The translations under genes and the position numbers were made by a program. A stretch of 37,790 bases of DNA from Rhodobiaceae bacterium (lineage in GTDB: Bacteria > Pseudomonadota > Alphaproteobacteria > Rhizobiales > JANQQB01). The notes beneath the pieces were generated by a model. The model was not told where the DNA came from, ran no database searches, and was given only the letters and a program-made list of their open reading frames with translations. Positions 16,430-25,846 of the stretch are shown piece by piece. Within the stretch, counting starts at the first letter, position 1. Each line of letters starts with the position of its first letter. Where the stretch lies: positions 1 through 37,790 of the forward strand of contig JANQQB010000153.1 of assembly GCA_028285165.1 (NCBI GenBank), given 5' to 3'.

Positions 16430-17260
16430 ATGGCCCGGTCCGTTCCCGTTGTTCGCAAGACGATCCTCACAGCTATCGCCTGGGCGATTGCGCTTGCGAT
16501 CTTCTTTCCGATCCTTTGGACCATCCTGACGAGCTTCAAGACCGAGGCGGAAGCCATCGCCTCGCCGCCCTCCTTCATCGCCTTTGACTGGACTCTGGAG
16601 AATTACGGCGAGGTGCAACAGCGTTCGGACTATGTTCGGCACTTCTGGAACTCGATGGTGATTTCCTTCGGATCGACCTTTCTCGGGCTGCTGATCGCCA
16701 TTCCCGCAGCATGGGCCATGGCGTTCGTGCCCGGGCGCGGCACCAAACATGTCCTGATGTGGATGCTGTCGACGAAGATGCTGCCGCCGGTCGGCGTGCT
16801 GATCCCGATCTACCTGATCTTTCGCGATACCGGATTGCTGGACACGCGCGTCGGTCTGGTGATCGTGCTGACGCTGATCAACCTGCCGATCATCGTCTGG
16901 ATGCTCTACACGTATTTCAAGGAGATCCCCGGCGAGATCCTGGAAGCGGCGCGCATGGACGGCGCCACGCTGCGCTCCGAAATCCTCTATGTGCTGACGC
17001 CGATGGCCATTCCGGGCATTGCCTCGACGCTGCTGCTCAATGTGATCCTCGCCTGGAACGAGGCGTTCTGGACACTCAACCTCACGGCCGCACAGGCTGC
17101 GCCGCTCACCGTGTTCATCGCCAGTTATTCGAGCCCGGAAGGGTTGTTCTATGCCAAGCTCAGTGCCGCCTCGACCATGGCGATCGCACCAATCCTTATC
17201 CTCGGCTGGTTCAGCCAGAAACAATTGGTGCGCGGCCTGACCTTCGGCGCGGTCAAATAG
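16430..17260 (+). CDS. smoG: Polyol ABC transporter permease
   Basis: A 276-residue MalG-like permease with about six membrane segments. Family landmarks are FPILWTILTSFKTEAEA near the N-terminus, NSMVISFGSTFLGLLIAIPAAWAMAF, and the EAA loop EAARMDGATLRSEILYVLTPMAIPGI. It starts 4 bp after smoF and ends 9 bp before smoK. It would form the membrane channel with SmoF. Confidence 0.92.
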   Translation: MARSVPVVRKTILTAIAWAIALAIFFPILWTILTSFKTEAEAIASPPSFIAFDWTLENYGEVQQRSDYVRHFWNSMVISFGSTFLGLLIAIPAAWAMAFVPGRGTKHVLMWMLSTKMLPPVGVLIPIYLIFRDTGLLDTRVGLVIVLTLINLPIIVWMLYTYFKEIPGEILEAARMDGATLRSEILYVLTPMAIPGIASTLLLNVILAWNEAFWTLNLTAAQAAPLTVFIASYSSPEGLFYAKLSAASTMAIAPILILGWFSQKQLVRGLTFGAVK

Positions 17261-17269
17261 GGGCAAGGC

Positions 17270-18264
<995 letters not shown>

Positions 18265-18268
<4 letters not shown>

Positions 18269-19041
18269 CGGGGCGGCTGCAGGGAAAGACCGCGCTGATC
18301 ACAGGAGCGGCACGGGGGATCGGCAAGGCCTTTGCCGAACGTTACACCCGGGAAGGCGCGCGCGTCGCCATCGGCGACATCAATGACGCGCGGGCCGGGG
18401 AAGCGGCGGCCGACATCGGCGGCGGCTGTCTTGCCCTCCGCCTGGACGTCAGCGCGCAGGAGTCCATCGACGCCGGTGTTGCCGAAGCCGAAGACCGGCT
18501 CGGCGGGATCGATATCCTGATCAACAACGCCGCAATCTTCGATGCCGCGCCGATCGTGGAGATCGAGCGCGCGAGCTTCGACCGGCTGTTCGCGATCAAC
18601 GTCGCCGGCACCCTGTTCACGCTACAGGCGGTCGCGCGCCGCATGATCGCGCGCGGCAAAGGCGGCAAGATCATCAACATGGCGAGCCAGGCCGGGCGCA
18701 GGGGCGAGGCGCTGGTGGCGGTCTATTGCGCCACCAAGGCCGCCGTGATCAGCCTTACACAATCCGCCGGCCTCGACCTGATCCGCCACGGGATCAATGT
18801 CAACGCGATCGCGCCCGGCGTCGTCGACGGCGAGCACTGGGATGGCGTCGACGCGCTGTTCGCCAAGTACGAGAACCGGCCGAAGGGCGAAAAGAAAAAA
18901 CTGGTCGGGGCCGCCGTGCCCTTCGGGCGCATGGGCAATGCCGAGGATCTCACAGGCATGGCGGTTTTCCTGGCGAGCGCCGAGGCCGATTACGTCGTCG
19001 CCCAGACCTACAATGTCGACGGCGGGAACTGGATGAGCTGA
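18265..19041 (+). CDS. smoS: Sorbitol (L-iditol 2-) dehydrogenase, SDR family
   Basis: A 258-residue short-chain dehydrogenase expected to oxidise D-sorbitol to D-fructose with NAD. Features are TGAARGIG (13-20), NNAA near 87-90, Ser141 and YCATK with Tyr154 and Lys158, and the C-terminal [28 protein letters not shown] segment characteristic of SmoS-type sorbitol dehydrogenases. The start is GTG at 18265 inside the smoK stop, with GGAGAGG upstream. The stop overlaps the mtlK start as TGATG. Galactitol or iditol could also be accepted. Confidence 0.92.
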
Positions 19042-20516
19042 TGAGTGTGCGTCTCTCCTTGCAATCCCTGGAACAGATCCGGACGGCGGCCCGGCCGGGG
19101 TACGATCGCAGCGCCTTGTCGGCCGGGGTGCTGCATTTCGGTGTCGGCAACTTCCATCGCGCGCATCAGGCGGTCTATCTCGACCGTCTGTTCAACGACG
19201 GACGGGATCACGACTGGGCAATCGTCGGGGCCGGGGTGATGCCGTCGGATGGTCGCATGCGCGATGCGCTCCGCGGCCAGGATTTCCTGTCGACGGTCGT
19301 CGAGCAATCGGCCGATGAAAGCCGGGGCCGCATCATAGGAAGCATGACCGACTTTCTGCCCGTCGGCGATACTGGCGCGATCATCGCGCGGCTCGCCGAT
19401 CCGGCGATCCGCATCGTTTCGCTCACGGTGACCGAGGGAGGCTATTTTATCGATCCGGCCACAACCCGGTTCGATCCGGAAGACCCGGCGGTGCGCGCCG
19501 ATGCAGCGTCGCCGCATGACCCAAAGACCGTATTCGGGCTGATCGTCGCCGGGCTGGCACGACGGTTTGCGGAGAACCTCCCGCCCTTCACAATCATGTC
19601 CTGCGACAACATCCCCCACAACGGCGCCGTGGTCCGCGACACGGTCACCGGTTTCGCACGTCTCATGGATCCGGACCTTGCCTCTCGGATCGAGGAAAGC
19701 ATCGCCTTTCCGAACGGCATGGTGGATCGCATCACGCCGGCCACGGGGGAGCGGGAACGCCGGCTGCTTGCTGACGATTTCGGCATTGAGGACGTCGCAC
19801 CGGTGTTCTGCGAGGACTTCACGCAATGGGTCCTGGAGGACCGATTTCCCGCTGGACGCCCGGCTCTGGAGGCTGTCGGTGTGCAATTCGTTTCCGATGT
19901 CACGCCCTATGAACTCATGAAGATCCGGATCCTCAACGGCGGCCATGCGGCGATTGCCTATCCGGCCGGGCTGATGGGTATCCATTTTGTGCACGAGGCG
20001 ATGCAGCATCCGCTGGTTAGCGGCTTTCTGCGCAAGCTGGAGACCGAGGAAATCATTCCGGTCGTCCCGCCCGTGCCCGATACCGAGCTTGGAAATTATT
20101 TCGCGCTGATCGAAGCCCGGTTTGCCAACCCCAAGATCGGTGACACGATCCGCCGGCTTTGCCTCGACGGGTCGAACCGGCAACCCAAATTCATCGTGCC
20201 GTCAATTTCCGACCGGCTTGCGATTGGCGCGCCGGTCCGCGGTCTTGCCTTGGAATCCGCGTTATGGTGCCGCTATTGCTACGGGGAAACCGACGACGGC
20301 ACCGCCATCGAACCGAATGATCCGAACTGGGATCGCCTCGTGCCTGTCGCCCGGGCCGCCCGCGCCGAATCCATGGCCTGGCTTGCCATGGAGGACATTT
20401 ACGGCCCATCCGGACAGGCGGCTTCTTTCCGTGCGGAATTCTCAAAGGCTTTGAAAGCCCTGTGGGCGGACGGGACCGAGGCAGTGCTGACGCGCTATCT
20501 GGACGGCACCTATTGA
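19041..20516 (+). CDS. mtlK: Mannitol 2-dehydrogenase
   Basis: A 491-residue polyol-specific long-chain dehydrogenase that oxidises D-mannitol to fructose, and often D-arabitol to xylulose, with NAD. The coenzyme fold is GVGNFHRAH (34-42). The family signature PNGMVDRITP is near 224-233. Catalytic Lys294, Asn299 and His302 lie in YELMKIRILNGGHAAIAY, as in characterised mannitol 2-dehydrogenases. The start at 19041 overlaps the smoS stop, and the frame continues upstream only as antisense-like sequence. As last gene of the polyol operon it completes import and oxidation of mannitol and sorbitol to fructose. No fructokinase gene follows within the window. Confidence 0.93.
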   Translation: MSVRLSLQSLEQIRTAARPGYDRSALSAGVLHFGVGNFHRAHQAVYLDRLFNDGRDHDWAIVGAGVMPSDGRMRDALRGQDFLSTVVEQSADESRGRIIGSMTDFLPVGDTGAIIARLADPAIRIVSLTVTEGGYFIDPATTRFDPEDPAVRADAASPHDPKTVFGLIVAGLARRFAENLPPFTIMSCDNIPHNGAVVRDTVTGFARLMDPDLASRIEESIAFPNGMVDRITPATGERERRLLADDFGIEDVAPVFCEDFTQWVLEDRFPAGRPALEAVGVQFVSDVTPYELMKIRILNGGHAAIAYPAGLMGIHFVHEAMQHPLVSGFLRKLETEEIIPVVPPVPDTELGNYFALIEARFANPKIGDTIRRLCLDGSNRQPKFIVPSISDRLAIGAPVRGLALESALWCRYCYGETDDGTAIEPNDPNWDRLVPVARAARAESMAWLAMEDIYGPSGQAASFRAEFSKALKALWADGTEAVLTRYLDGTY

Positions 20517-20702
20517 GCGTGCAGCTGTTCCGGTCTTGCGCCACTTGACATCGGTGCTGCGCGGATCATTATTTCCGCGTGGCCGGACAGGCGGCCCACG
20601 GTCCGCGTGAAGGGTTCAACCCGCCTCTCCCTATCTGACTGATCGCCATCTTCTTTCTGCCCGAGAGCCGCGGACGCCGGGCGCCGAGAGAGAAGGTGTC
20701 TC

Positions 20703-21965
20703 ATGACCGAAGCACTTCCCCCCCGTCCCGATCTCGCGTGGCTGAAAAAGGCTGCCAAACGCCGGTTGAGCGAATTGCGCTCCGCCGATCCGTCGGCCCG
20801 CCTCAACCAGGCCCAGAAGGACATTGCCGAACGCTATGGCTTTGCAAGCTGGCGGGCGCTGAAGGCGCATGTCGACGGGCTCAGCCTGGACGGACAGATC
20901 CTGGCCGCGGCGATCGGCGGGCGGGCCGATGACCTTGCCCGCCTGCTCGACGCGCATCCTGACCGGATCGGCATAACCGGAGGGCGCTGGCGCCGGCCGC
21001 TTCTGCACCTCGCGGCGGAAGGCGGCCATCTGGATTGCATCGAATGTCTGCTGGATCGCGGGTTCGATGCAAAGCGGCGCGACACCTTCGACCATGCAAC
21101 GGCACTGCACTGGGCGGCCTATGGCGGCAACCTCTCCGTGGTGCGGCGCCTCGTCGAAGCCGGTTGTGACGTTACGGATGACAGCGACGCGCACGAAATG
21201 GGCGTGCTGGGATGGGCAACCTGTTTTCATGACGTGCACCATGCTGTCGCGGATTACCTGATCGAGACGGGAGCCGAGCCGAGCCTGGTTGCCGCGATCG
21301 CGCTTGACCGGGCCGATCTGGTGCTGCGTCTTGCGGGCGAGGATCCGCGCCGGATCGCCCGCCAGATGAGCCGGCTGGAGAACCATTGCACGCCGCTGCA
21401 TTTTGCCGTGCGCTGCAACCGGACCAACATTGTCGGTCTGCTCATCGATCTCGGCGCCGACGCGACGATCCGCGACAGCCGCGGCCAGACGCCGCTCGGC
21501 TATGCGTCGGCCGAAACCGATGCGGTCATCGTCGACCGGCTGGTCGCGGCCGGCGCCGATCCGGCTGAACGCAGCCCCAACCGCTTCGAATCCGCCGTGC
21601 CGATCCTCAATGTCCGGAACGTGCCGGCCTCCATCGCCTATTATGTGGAAGCGCTCGGCTTCGAGAAGGAATGGGATTGGGGTACCCCGCCGAGTTTTGC
21701 CTCGGTGCAGCGCGACGACGTGCGCCTCTTTTTGTGCCAGGACGCCCAGGGCGGGGCGGGCATGTGGATCTCGATTTTTATCCAGGACGTCGACGCGCTC
21801 TATGAGGATTATCGGGGTCGGGGAGCGATCATCCGCCAGAAACCGACGACTTTTCCCTGGGGCGTGCGCGAGATGAATGTCGAGGATCCGGATGGACACC
21901 GTCTGCGCATCGGCAGCGATGCGCCGGGACCGGCCGACGGGGAAGCATTGAACGAGACCCCCTGA
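20703..21965 (+). CDS. Ankyrin-repeat protein fused to a glyoxalase/bleomycin-resistance (VOC) domain
   Basis: A 420-residue cytoplasmic protein in three parts. Residues 10-58 form an N-terminal helical motif (LAWLKKAAKRRLSELRS... YGFASWRALKAHV) seen at the front of some bacterial ankyrin proteins. About 65-290 hold ankyrin repeats, clearest at RPLLHLAAEGGHLDCIECLLDRG, ATALHWAAYGGNLSVVRRLVEAG, TPLHFAVRCNRTNIVGLLIDLGADATIRDSRGQTPLGYA. About 299-406 form a VOC domain (VPILNVRNVPASIAYYVEALGFEKEW, then WGVREMNVEDPDGHRLRIG). The VOC part lacks the first metal-ligand His of true glyoxalase I and resembles the bleomycin-resistance group. The start follows GAGAGAAGG. It stands alone, 187 bp after mtlK. 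The function is unknown. Confidence 0.85.
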   Translation: MTEALPPRPDLAWLKKAAKRRLSELRSADPSARLNQAQKDIAERYGFASWRALKAHVDGLSLDGQILAAAIGGRADDLARLLDAHPDRIGITGGRWRRPLLHLAAEGGHLDCIECLLDRGFDAKRRDTFDHATALHWAAYGGNLSVVRRLVEAGCDVTDDSDAHEMGVLGWATCFHDVHHAVADYLIETGAEPSLVAAIALDRADLVLRLAGEDPRRIARQMSRLENHCTPLHFAVRCNRTNIVGLLIDLGADATIRDSRGQTPLGYASAETDAVIVDRLVAAGADPAERSPNRFESAVPILNVRNVPASIAYYVEALGFEKEWDWGTPPSFASVQRDDVRLFLCQDAQGGAGMWISIFIQDVDALYEDYRGRGAIIRQKPTTFPWGVREMNVEDPDGHRLRIGSDAPGPADGEALNETP

Positions 21966-22051
21966 AGCATCGGTGTCGGCAACCGGGCGAACCGCCTGGA
22001 CGGCGATGCGCTCGTCAAGGATCTGATCACGGCCCTGCTTGATTGACCGCA

Positions 22052-22104
22052 ACCCTGTTTGCCCGCGATAGTGCGGGTAAGGGACATTGTGTCCTGAACA
22101 GGGT
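22052..22104 (+). promoter_or_regulatory. Predicted three-way-junction RNA in the leader of the enolase-family gene
   Basis: Three nested stems occupy 53 nt and end 12 nt before the ATG at 22117. P1 is ACCCTGTT (22052-22059) with AACAGGGT (22097-22104), 8 bp perfect. P2 is CCCGC (22062-22066) with GCGGG (22073-22077), extendable by G-U and U-A, with loop gatagt. P3 is GGACA (22082-22086) with TGTCC (22090-22094), with loop ttg. Almost no bases are left unpaired at the junction. An ACAGG ribosome site (22107-22111) follows directly. This could be a cis-regulatory RNA controlling translation. I do not recognise it as a named riboswitch. Confidence 0.5.
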
Positions 22105-22116
22105 CGACAGGCCGCG

Positions 22117-23286
22117 ATGAAGATCACGCGCATCACCAGCCACGTCCTGCAATACGACCTGCCGGAGGAATTGGGCTATTCGCAGCAATTCTACGTCCGG
22201 CGCACGGCGCATCTTGTCGAAGTCGAGACGGATGAAGGTGTGACCGGCTGGGGCGAGTGTTTCGGTCCGGGGGCGGTCGCGCTTGGCAACAAGGCGATCG
22301 TTGAAGGCGTCATCCAGCCGATGATCCTTGGCTTTGACGCGCTCGCCCGCGACGTGATCTGGCACCGGGTTTACAATCTCCTGCGCGACCACGGCCAAAA
22401 GGGGATGCCGCTGCAAGCGCTGTCCGGCGTCGACATCGCGCTCTGGGACATTGCCGGCAAGGTGGCGGGCCTGCCGATCCATATGCTGATCGGCGGCGCC
22501 CATCGCGATCGCGTGCCGGTCTATGGCTACGGCATGATGCTGCGGCGCGGTGATGCCGAAAGCCTTGCCGCCCGTTTCAACGACGAGGCGGCGGCCATCC
22601 GGGATGCCGGGTTCGTCGCCACCAAGATGAAAGTCGGTCTGGGCGCCAGAGCCGATATCCGGCTGGCGGAGGCCGTGCGGCGCGGCGTCGGCGACGAATT
22701 CGATTTCATGGTCGACGCCAACCATTGTTACACGACCGCAGATGCCTTTTACGTCGGTCGCGCGCTAGAGGAGCTCGGTGCCTATTGGTTCGAGGAACCT
22801 GTGGCGCCGGAGGATCATGACGGTTACCGCGAATTGCGTCAGGGACTGACGGTCAACATTTCCGGCGGCGAGGCTGAATTCACGCGCTGGGGGTGGCGTG
22901 CGCTCCTGGAAGCCCGTGGGCTCGACATCGCCCAGCCGGAAGTCTGTGCGCTCGGCGGAATTTCAGAATACCTGCGTGTGCTTGCGCTCTGCCACGCGCA
23001 TTTCACGCCGGTTGTCAATCATGTCTGGGGATCGGCGATTGCGGTCGCAACCAACCTGCATCTTCTGGCCGCGATGCCGCCCCTGCCCGGAGGATTGCAT
23101 CCGCGCGAACCGATGCTGGAATTCGATACGACCGACAACCGGTTTCGCGACGACCTGCTGATCGAGCCGCTCGATATCCAGGGACAGGTTGCGCGCAATG
23201 GCGGGACGGTCGGCATACCGTCCGGCGCCGGTCTGGGGGTCGAACCTGATCGCGCTTTCATACACCGCTACACCGTCGACGCCTGA
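22117..23286 (+). CDS. Enolase-superfamily (mandelate racemase-type) dehydratase or racemase, second copy
   Basis: A 389-residue member of the mandelate racemase subgroup, distinct from the one at 8648. A capping domain (GYSQQFYVRRTAHLVEVETDEGVTGWGE) precedes a barrel with a KxK motif (Lys170, Lys172 in TKMKVG), metal ligands Asp200 (VDANH), Glu226 (FEEP) and Glu252 (GGEAE), and catalytic His302 (VNHVWGSAI). The residue 27 before the histidine, normally Asp in the His-Asp dyad, is Glu275 (QPEVCALGG). The start at 22117 has ACAGG upstream, and a longer TTG-initiated frame would run through the predicted leader structure. Sugar-acid dehydration is the most likely reaction. The substrate is unknown. 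Confidence 0.88.
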   Translation: MKITRITSHVLQYDLPEELGYSQQFYVRRTAHLVEVETDEGVTGWGECFGPGAVALGNKAIVEGVIQPMILGFDALARDVIWHRVYNLLRDHGQKGMPLQALSGVDIALWDIAGKVAGLPIHMLIGGAHRDRVPVYGYGMMLRRGDAESLAARFNDEAAAIRDAGFVATKMKVGLGARADIRLAEAVRRGVGDEFDFMVDANHCYTTADAFYVGRALEELGAYWFEEPVAPEDHDGYRELRQGLTVNISGGEAEFTRWGWRALLEARGLDIAQPEVCALGGISEYLRVLALCHAHFTPVVNHVWGSAIAVATNLHLLAAMPPLPGGLHPREPMLEFDTTDNRFRDDLLIEPLDIQGQVARNGGTVGIPSGAGLGVEPDRAFIHRYTVDA

Positions 23287-23349
23287 GGTCCTCGGCCAGG
23301 AATCGCTTCTGCAGGGAGGAAGTCGGTCCGGCAGTCGACCTCGATCAAT

Positions 23350-23365
23350 TCAGACGATCGTCTGA
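23350..23365. promoter_or_regulatory. Perfect 16-bp palindrome upstream of the GFA gene
   Basis: TCAGACGATCGTCTGA is its own reverse complement and lies 43 bp before the GFA-type gene start. Short, spacerless palindromes of this form are typical of TetR-family operators. No TetR-family gene is present in the window. Confidence 0.6.
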
Positions 23366-23408
23366 TCCGCGAGAGTGCGTCCCGTCCTTATGAGCTTGGG
23401 AGTGCGAA

Positions 23409-23843
23409 ATGCCGAAGGCCGTTGGAAACAAGGGTAATTGTCTGTGCGGGGCCGTGACGATCCGGGGCGGAGCAGGCCACACGGATGTCGGCATTTGTCA
23501 TTGCGCTATGTGCCGGCGTTGGGGAAGCGGGCCCAACATGGCTCTCGACGTCGGCAAGGATCTTGTCATCGACGGTTTTGAGTCCATCACGACCTACCGC
23601 TCGTCGGAATGGGCGGAACGCGCCTTCTGCCGAACCTGCGGCAGCAATCTCTATTGCCGGATCGTCGAGGACGACACGTATGCGGTGTGCGCGGGGCTTT
23701 TCGACGAAACCGGCGGTATGGAACTGACAAGCCAGATTTTTATTGACGAAAAGCCGGACGTTTTTGCCTTTGCCAACGAGACCCGGACCATGACGAGCGC
23801 CGAGGTTGTTGCCCAATACGCACCGTCCGGTCACAACAAGTAG
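23409..23843 (+). CDS. GFA/CENP-V family zinc protein
   Basis: A 144-residue protein of the Gfa family, named for glutathione-dependent formaldehyde-activating enzyme, though most members have other or unknown roles. Zinc ligands are visible as CLC (Cys11, Cys13), CHCAMC (Cys30, Cys32, Cys35) and FCRTCGS (Cys74, Cys77), the complete family pattern. The start is preceded by GGGAG at good spacing. It lies 122 bp after the second enolase-family gene behind a perfect 16-bp palindrome, so it may be an independently regulated single gene. A detoxification role is possible but not shown. Confidence 0.88.
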   Translation: MPKAVGNKGNCLCGAVTIRGGAGHTDVGICHCAMCRRWGSGPNMALDVGKDLVIDGFESITTYRSSEWAERAFCRTCGSNLYCRIVEDDTYAVCAGLFDETGGMELTSQIFIDEKPDVFAFANETRTMTSAEVVAQYAPSGHNK

Positions 23844-23934
23844 GCGGTCGGACGGGCGGCGGACCGACGACGCTCGCCATTGGCCTTCCCGGCATCGCTC
23901 TCACACACTTCGTGCGGGAGACCCGACAGCGCCA

Positions 23935-24746
23935 TTAGTTGCACCCGGCATCCTGGATCCGCCGGGCACGCCGTCGGATGACGGATTGGAGAACAGGGAT
24001 CGTCCTTTTTGGCATTGTCGGCGTGGCCAGATCGCGTGCCTACGCCTGTGCCTTGCAGGCCTATGTGGCAGGGAATGCCACGGGAGGACAACCGGAATTG
24101 GCTCCCACCGTTTTGGCGTCCGCGACGACATACGTGAGACGCGCCCGTCTCCCCTCCACCGTCTTCACCCGCTTCAAGCGGGTGATCCAGCGGCGTCAGC
24201 GATTGTGCGCGGCAGACTGGATCCGCTGGACACTACGTCGGATGACGGATTGGAGAGCGGGGACTGTCCCTTTTGGCCTTGTTGGCGTGGCCAGATCGCG
24301 CCCCTACGCCTATGCCTTGCAGGCATACGTGGCTGGAAACACCATCGGATGACAGCCGGAGCCGGAATGGGTTCCTACCGTTTTGACGCCCGCAACGACA
24401 TCCGCGAGACGCGCCCGTCTCCCCTCCGCCGTCTTCGCCCGTTTCAAGCGGGTGATCCAGCGGCGTCAGCAATTGTGCGCGGCATCCTGGATCCGCCGGA
24501 CACGCCGTCGGATGACGGATTGGAGAGCGGGGATCGTCCTTTTCGGCATTGTCGGCGTGGCCAGATCGCGTCCCTCCTCCTGTGCCTTGCAGGCCTATGT
24601 GGCAGGGAATGCCATCGGAGGACAACCGTAATTGGCTCCCACCGTTTTGGCGTCCGCGACGACATCCGGGAGACGCGCCCGCCTCACCTCCACCGTCTTC
24701 ACCCGCTTCAAGCGGGTGATCCAGCGGCGCCAACGATTGTACGCGG
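23935..24746. repeat. Tandem array of three intergenic units, 264-270 bp each
   Basis: Three units start near 23935, 24204 and 24474. Equivalent landmarks are at 23947, 24211 and 24481, and again at 24165, 24435 and 24699. Each ends with a hairpin, TCACCCGC-ttcaa-GCGGGTGA in units 1 and 3. In unit 2 two arm bases differ, and both would be G-U pairs in plus-strand RNA. Each starts with a block around GCCGTCGGATGACGG that is the reverse complement of the conserved block at 114-136. Units 1 and 3 are closer to each other than to unit 2. The gene-free stretch runs from 23844 to 24907. I see nothing in 23844-23934 or 24747-24814. Confidence 0.9.
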
Positions 24747-24814
24747 AAAACCGAGATGGCCAGATCGTGTGCTCGCGTGGGGGATCCAGCCCTACGAGAA
24801 GGTTCCTTTTTCTG

Positions 24815-24878
24815 CCTATCGATAGATAGGCCTTGACAGCAATTGCATCATTTCCATTTATCTACCTATCGATAGATA
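24815..24878 (+). promoter_or_regulatory. Promoter flanked by two identical operators upstream of the SDR gene
   Basis: CCTATCGATAGATA occurs at 24815-24828 and again at 24865-24878, exactly 50 bp apart, each containing the palindrome CTATCGATAG. Between them lie a perfect -35, TTGACA (24833-24838), and, 17 bp on, ATTTAT (24856-24861) as a weak -10. The start site would fall inside the second operator. This is a classic repressor-bracketed promoter, and the palindrome type suggests a TetR-family repressor encoded elsewhere. Confidence 0.75.
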
Positions 24879-24907
24879 TACATACATACTTCAGAAAGGA
24901 CGTCCTC

Positions 24908-25675
24908 ATGAGCAACACCCTCAGCCTCATCATCGGCGGGTCGACGGGAATGGGTAAGGCCACGGCCGCGGAACTGGCGCGCGAAGGCCGAACCGTGCTT
25001 ATCGTCGGCCGCGACACCGCCAAACTCGAGGCTGCCCGTACCGAGATCATGGACGAGGTGAACGGATTGATAGAAATCCTGTCGGCGAACCTCCTGGACC
25101 GGGAATCCGTTAATGACCTGATCGCCCGCATCGACGCTGAAACCCGGCATATCGACCAGCTTGTCAACGCCGCGGGGACCTTCGCGCCGCGCCCGTTCAC
25201 GGAGCATACGGTCGACGAATACGACCGGTACATGGACCTCAACCGCTCGACCTTCTTCGTCACGCAAGCGGTTGTGCGCAACATGCAGCGCCACGGTGGC
25301 GGGTCGATCGTCAATATCGGCTCGATGTGGGCGAAACAGGCGATCAAGGCGACCCCGTCGTCCGCCTATTCGATGGCCAAGGCCGGCCTGCATTCCCTGA
25401 CCCAGCATTTGGCGATGGAACTCGGCGAATCCGGGATCCGCGTGAACGCGGTTTCCCCGGCCGTGGTCGTCACCCCGATTTATGGTGCCTTCATCGATCC
25501 GGACAAGATCGAGGAGACGCTGACCGGCGGTTTCGATGCTTTCCATCCGATCAAAAGGGTCGGCCGAGCGCAGGACATCGCGCATCATGTGGCCTTCCTT
25601 TTGTCGGACAAGGCGGGCTGGACAACCGGCGCGGTCCACGATGTCGACGGCGGCGTCATGGCCGGTCGGGTCTGA
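24908..25675 (+). CDS. Short-chain dehydrogenase/reductase
   Basis: A 255-residue NAD(P)-dependent SDR of the classical type. It has coenzyme motif GGSTGMG (10-16), NAAG (87-90), catalytic Ser139 (NIGSM), Tyr154 and Lys158 (YSMAK), and the C-terminal [10 protein letters not shown] typical of the family. Arg36 after the second strand (VGRD) suggests NADP preference, a weak inference. The start at 24908 has AGAAAGGA at good spacing. It is expressed from a promoter bracketed by two identical operators, so it is probably inducible by a small molecule. The disulfide oxidoreductase follows after 171 bp and may be co-transcribed. The substrate is unknown. Confidence 0.9.
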   Translation: MSNTLSLIIGGSTGMGKATAAELAREGRTVLIVGRDTAKLEAARTEIMDEVNGLIEILSANLLDRESVNDLIARIDAETRHIDQLVNAAGTFAPRPFTEHTVDEYDRYMDLNRSTFFVTQAVVRNMQRHGGGSIVNIGSMWAKQAIKATPSSAYSMAKAGLHSLTQHLAMELGESGIRVNAVSPAVVVTPIYGAFIDPDKIEETLTGGFDAFHPIKRVGRAQDIAHHVAFLLSDKAGWTTGAVHDVDGGVMAGRV

Positions 25676-25846
25676 AGGCAATCCGGGTCGGACGGCCGTG
25701 CGTAACGTCCGGCCCGGTCCGATCATCCAAACCAAGTCTGCCCGATACCCGCGCCTCTCAGCGGGAATCCGATTATTCTGTTTCTGCAAACCTCCACCGG
25801 ACCGCACGCCACACGCGGGCCGTCCGATGTCGAAAAGAGAAAAACC

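Noticed and set aside
20560-20579. Terminator after mtlK
   Set aside because: A 6-bp stem CGCGGA/TCCGCG with an AT-rich loop but no T tract. The operon end is therefore left unmarked.
23935-24746. CRISPR array
   Set aside because: Units are about 267 bp and similar throughout, not short direct repeats with unique spacers, and no cas genes are present.
23806-24825. Plus-strand 339-codon open frame with three internal repeats across the tandem array
   Set aside because: Substitutions between units fall equally on all three codon positions, there is no good ribosome site, and the sequence folds into repeat hairpins shared with a clearly non-coding array at 1-300.
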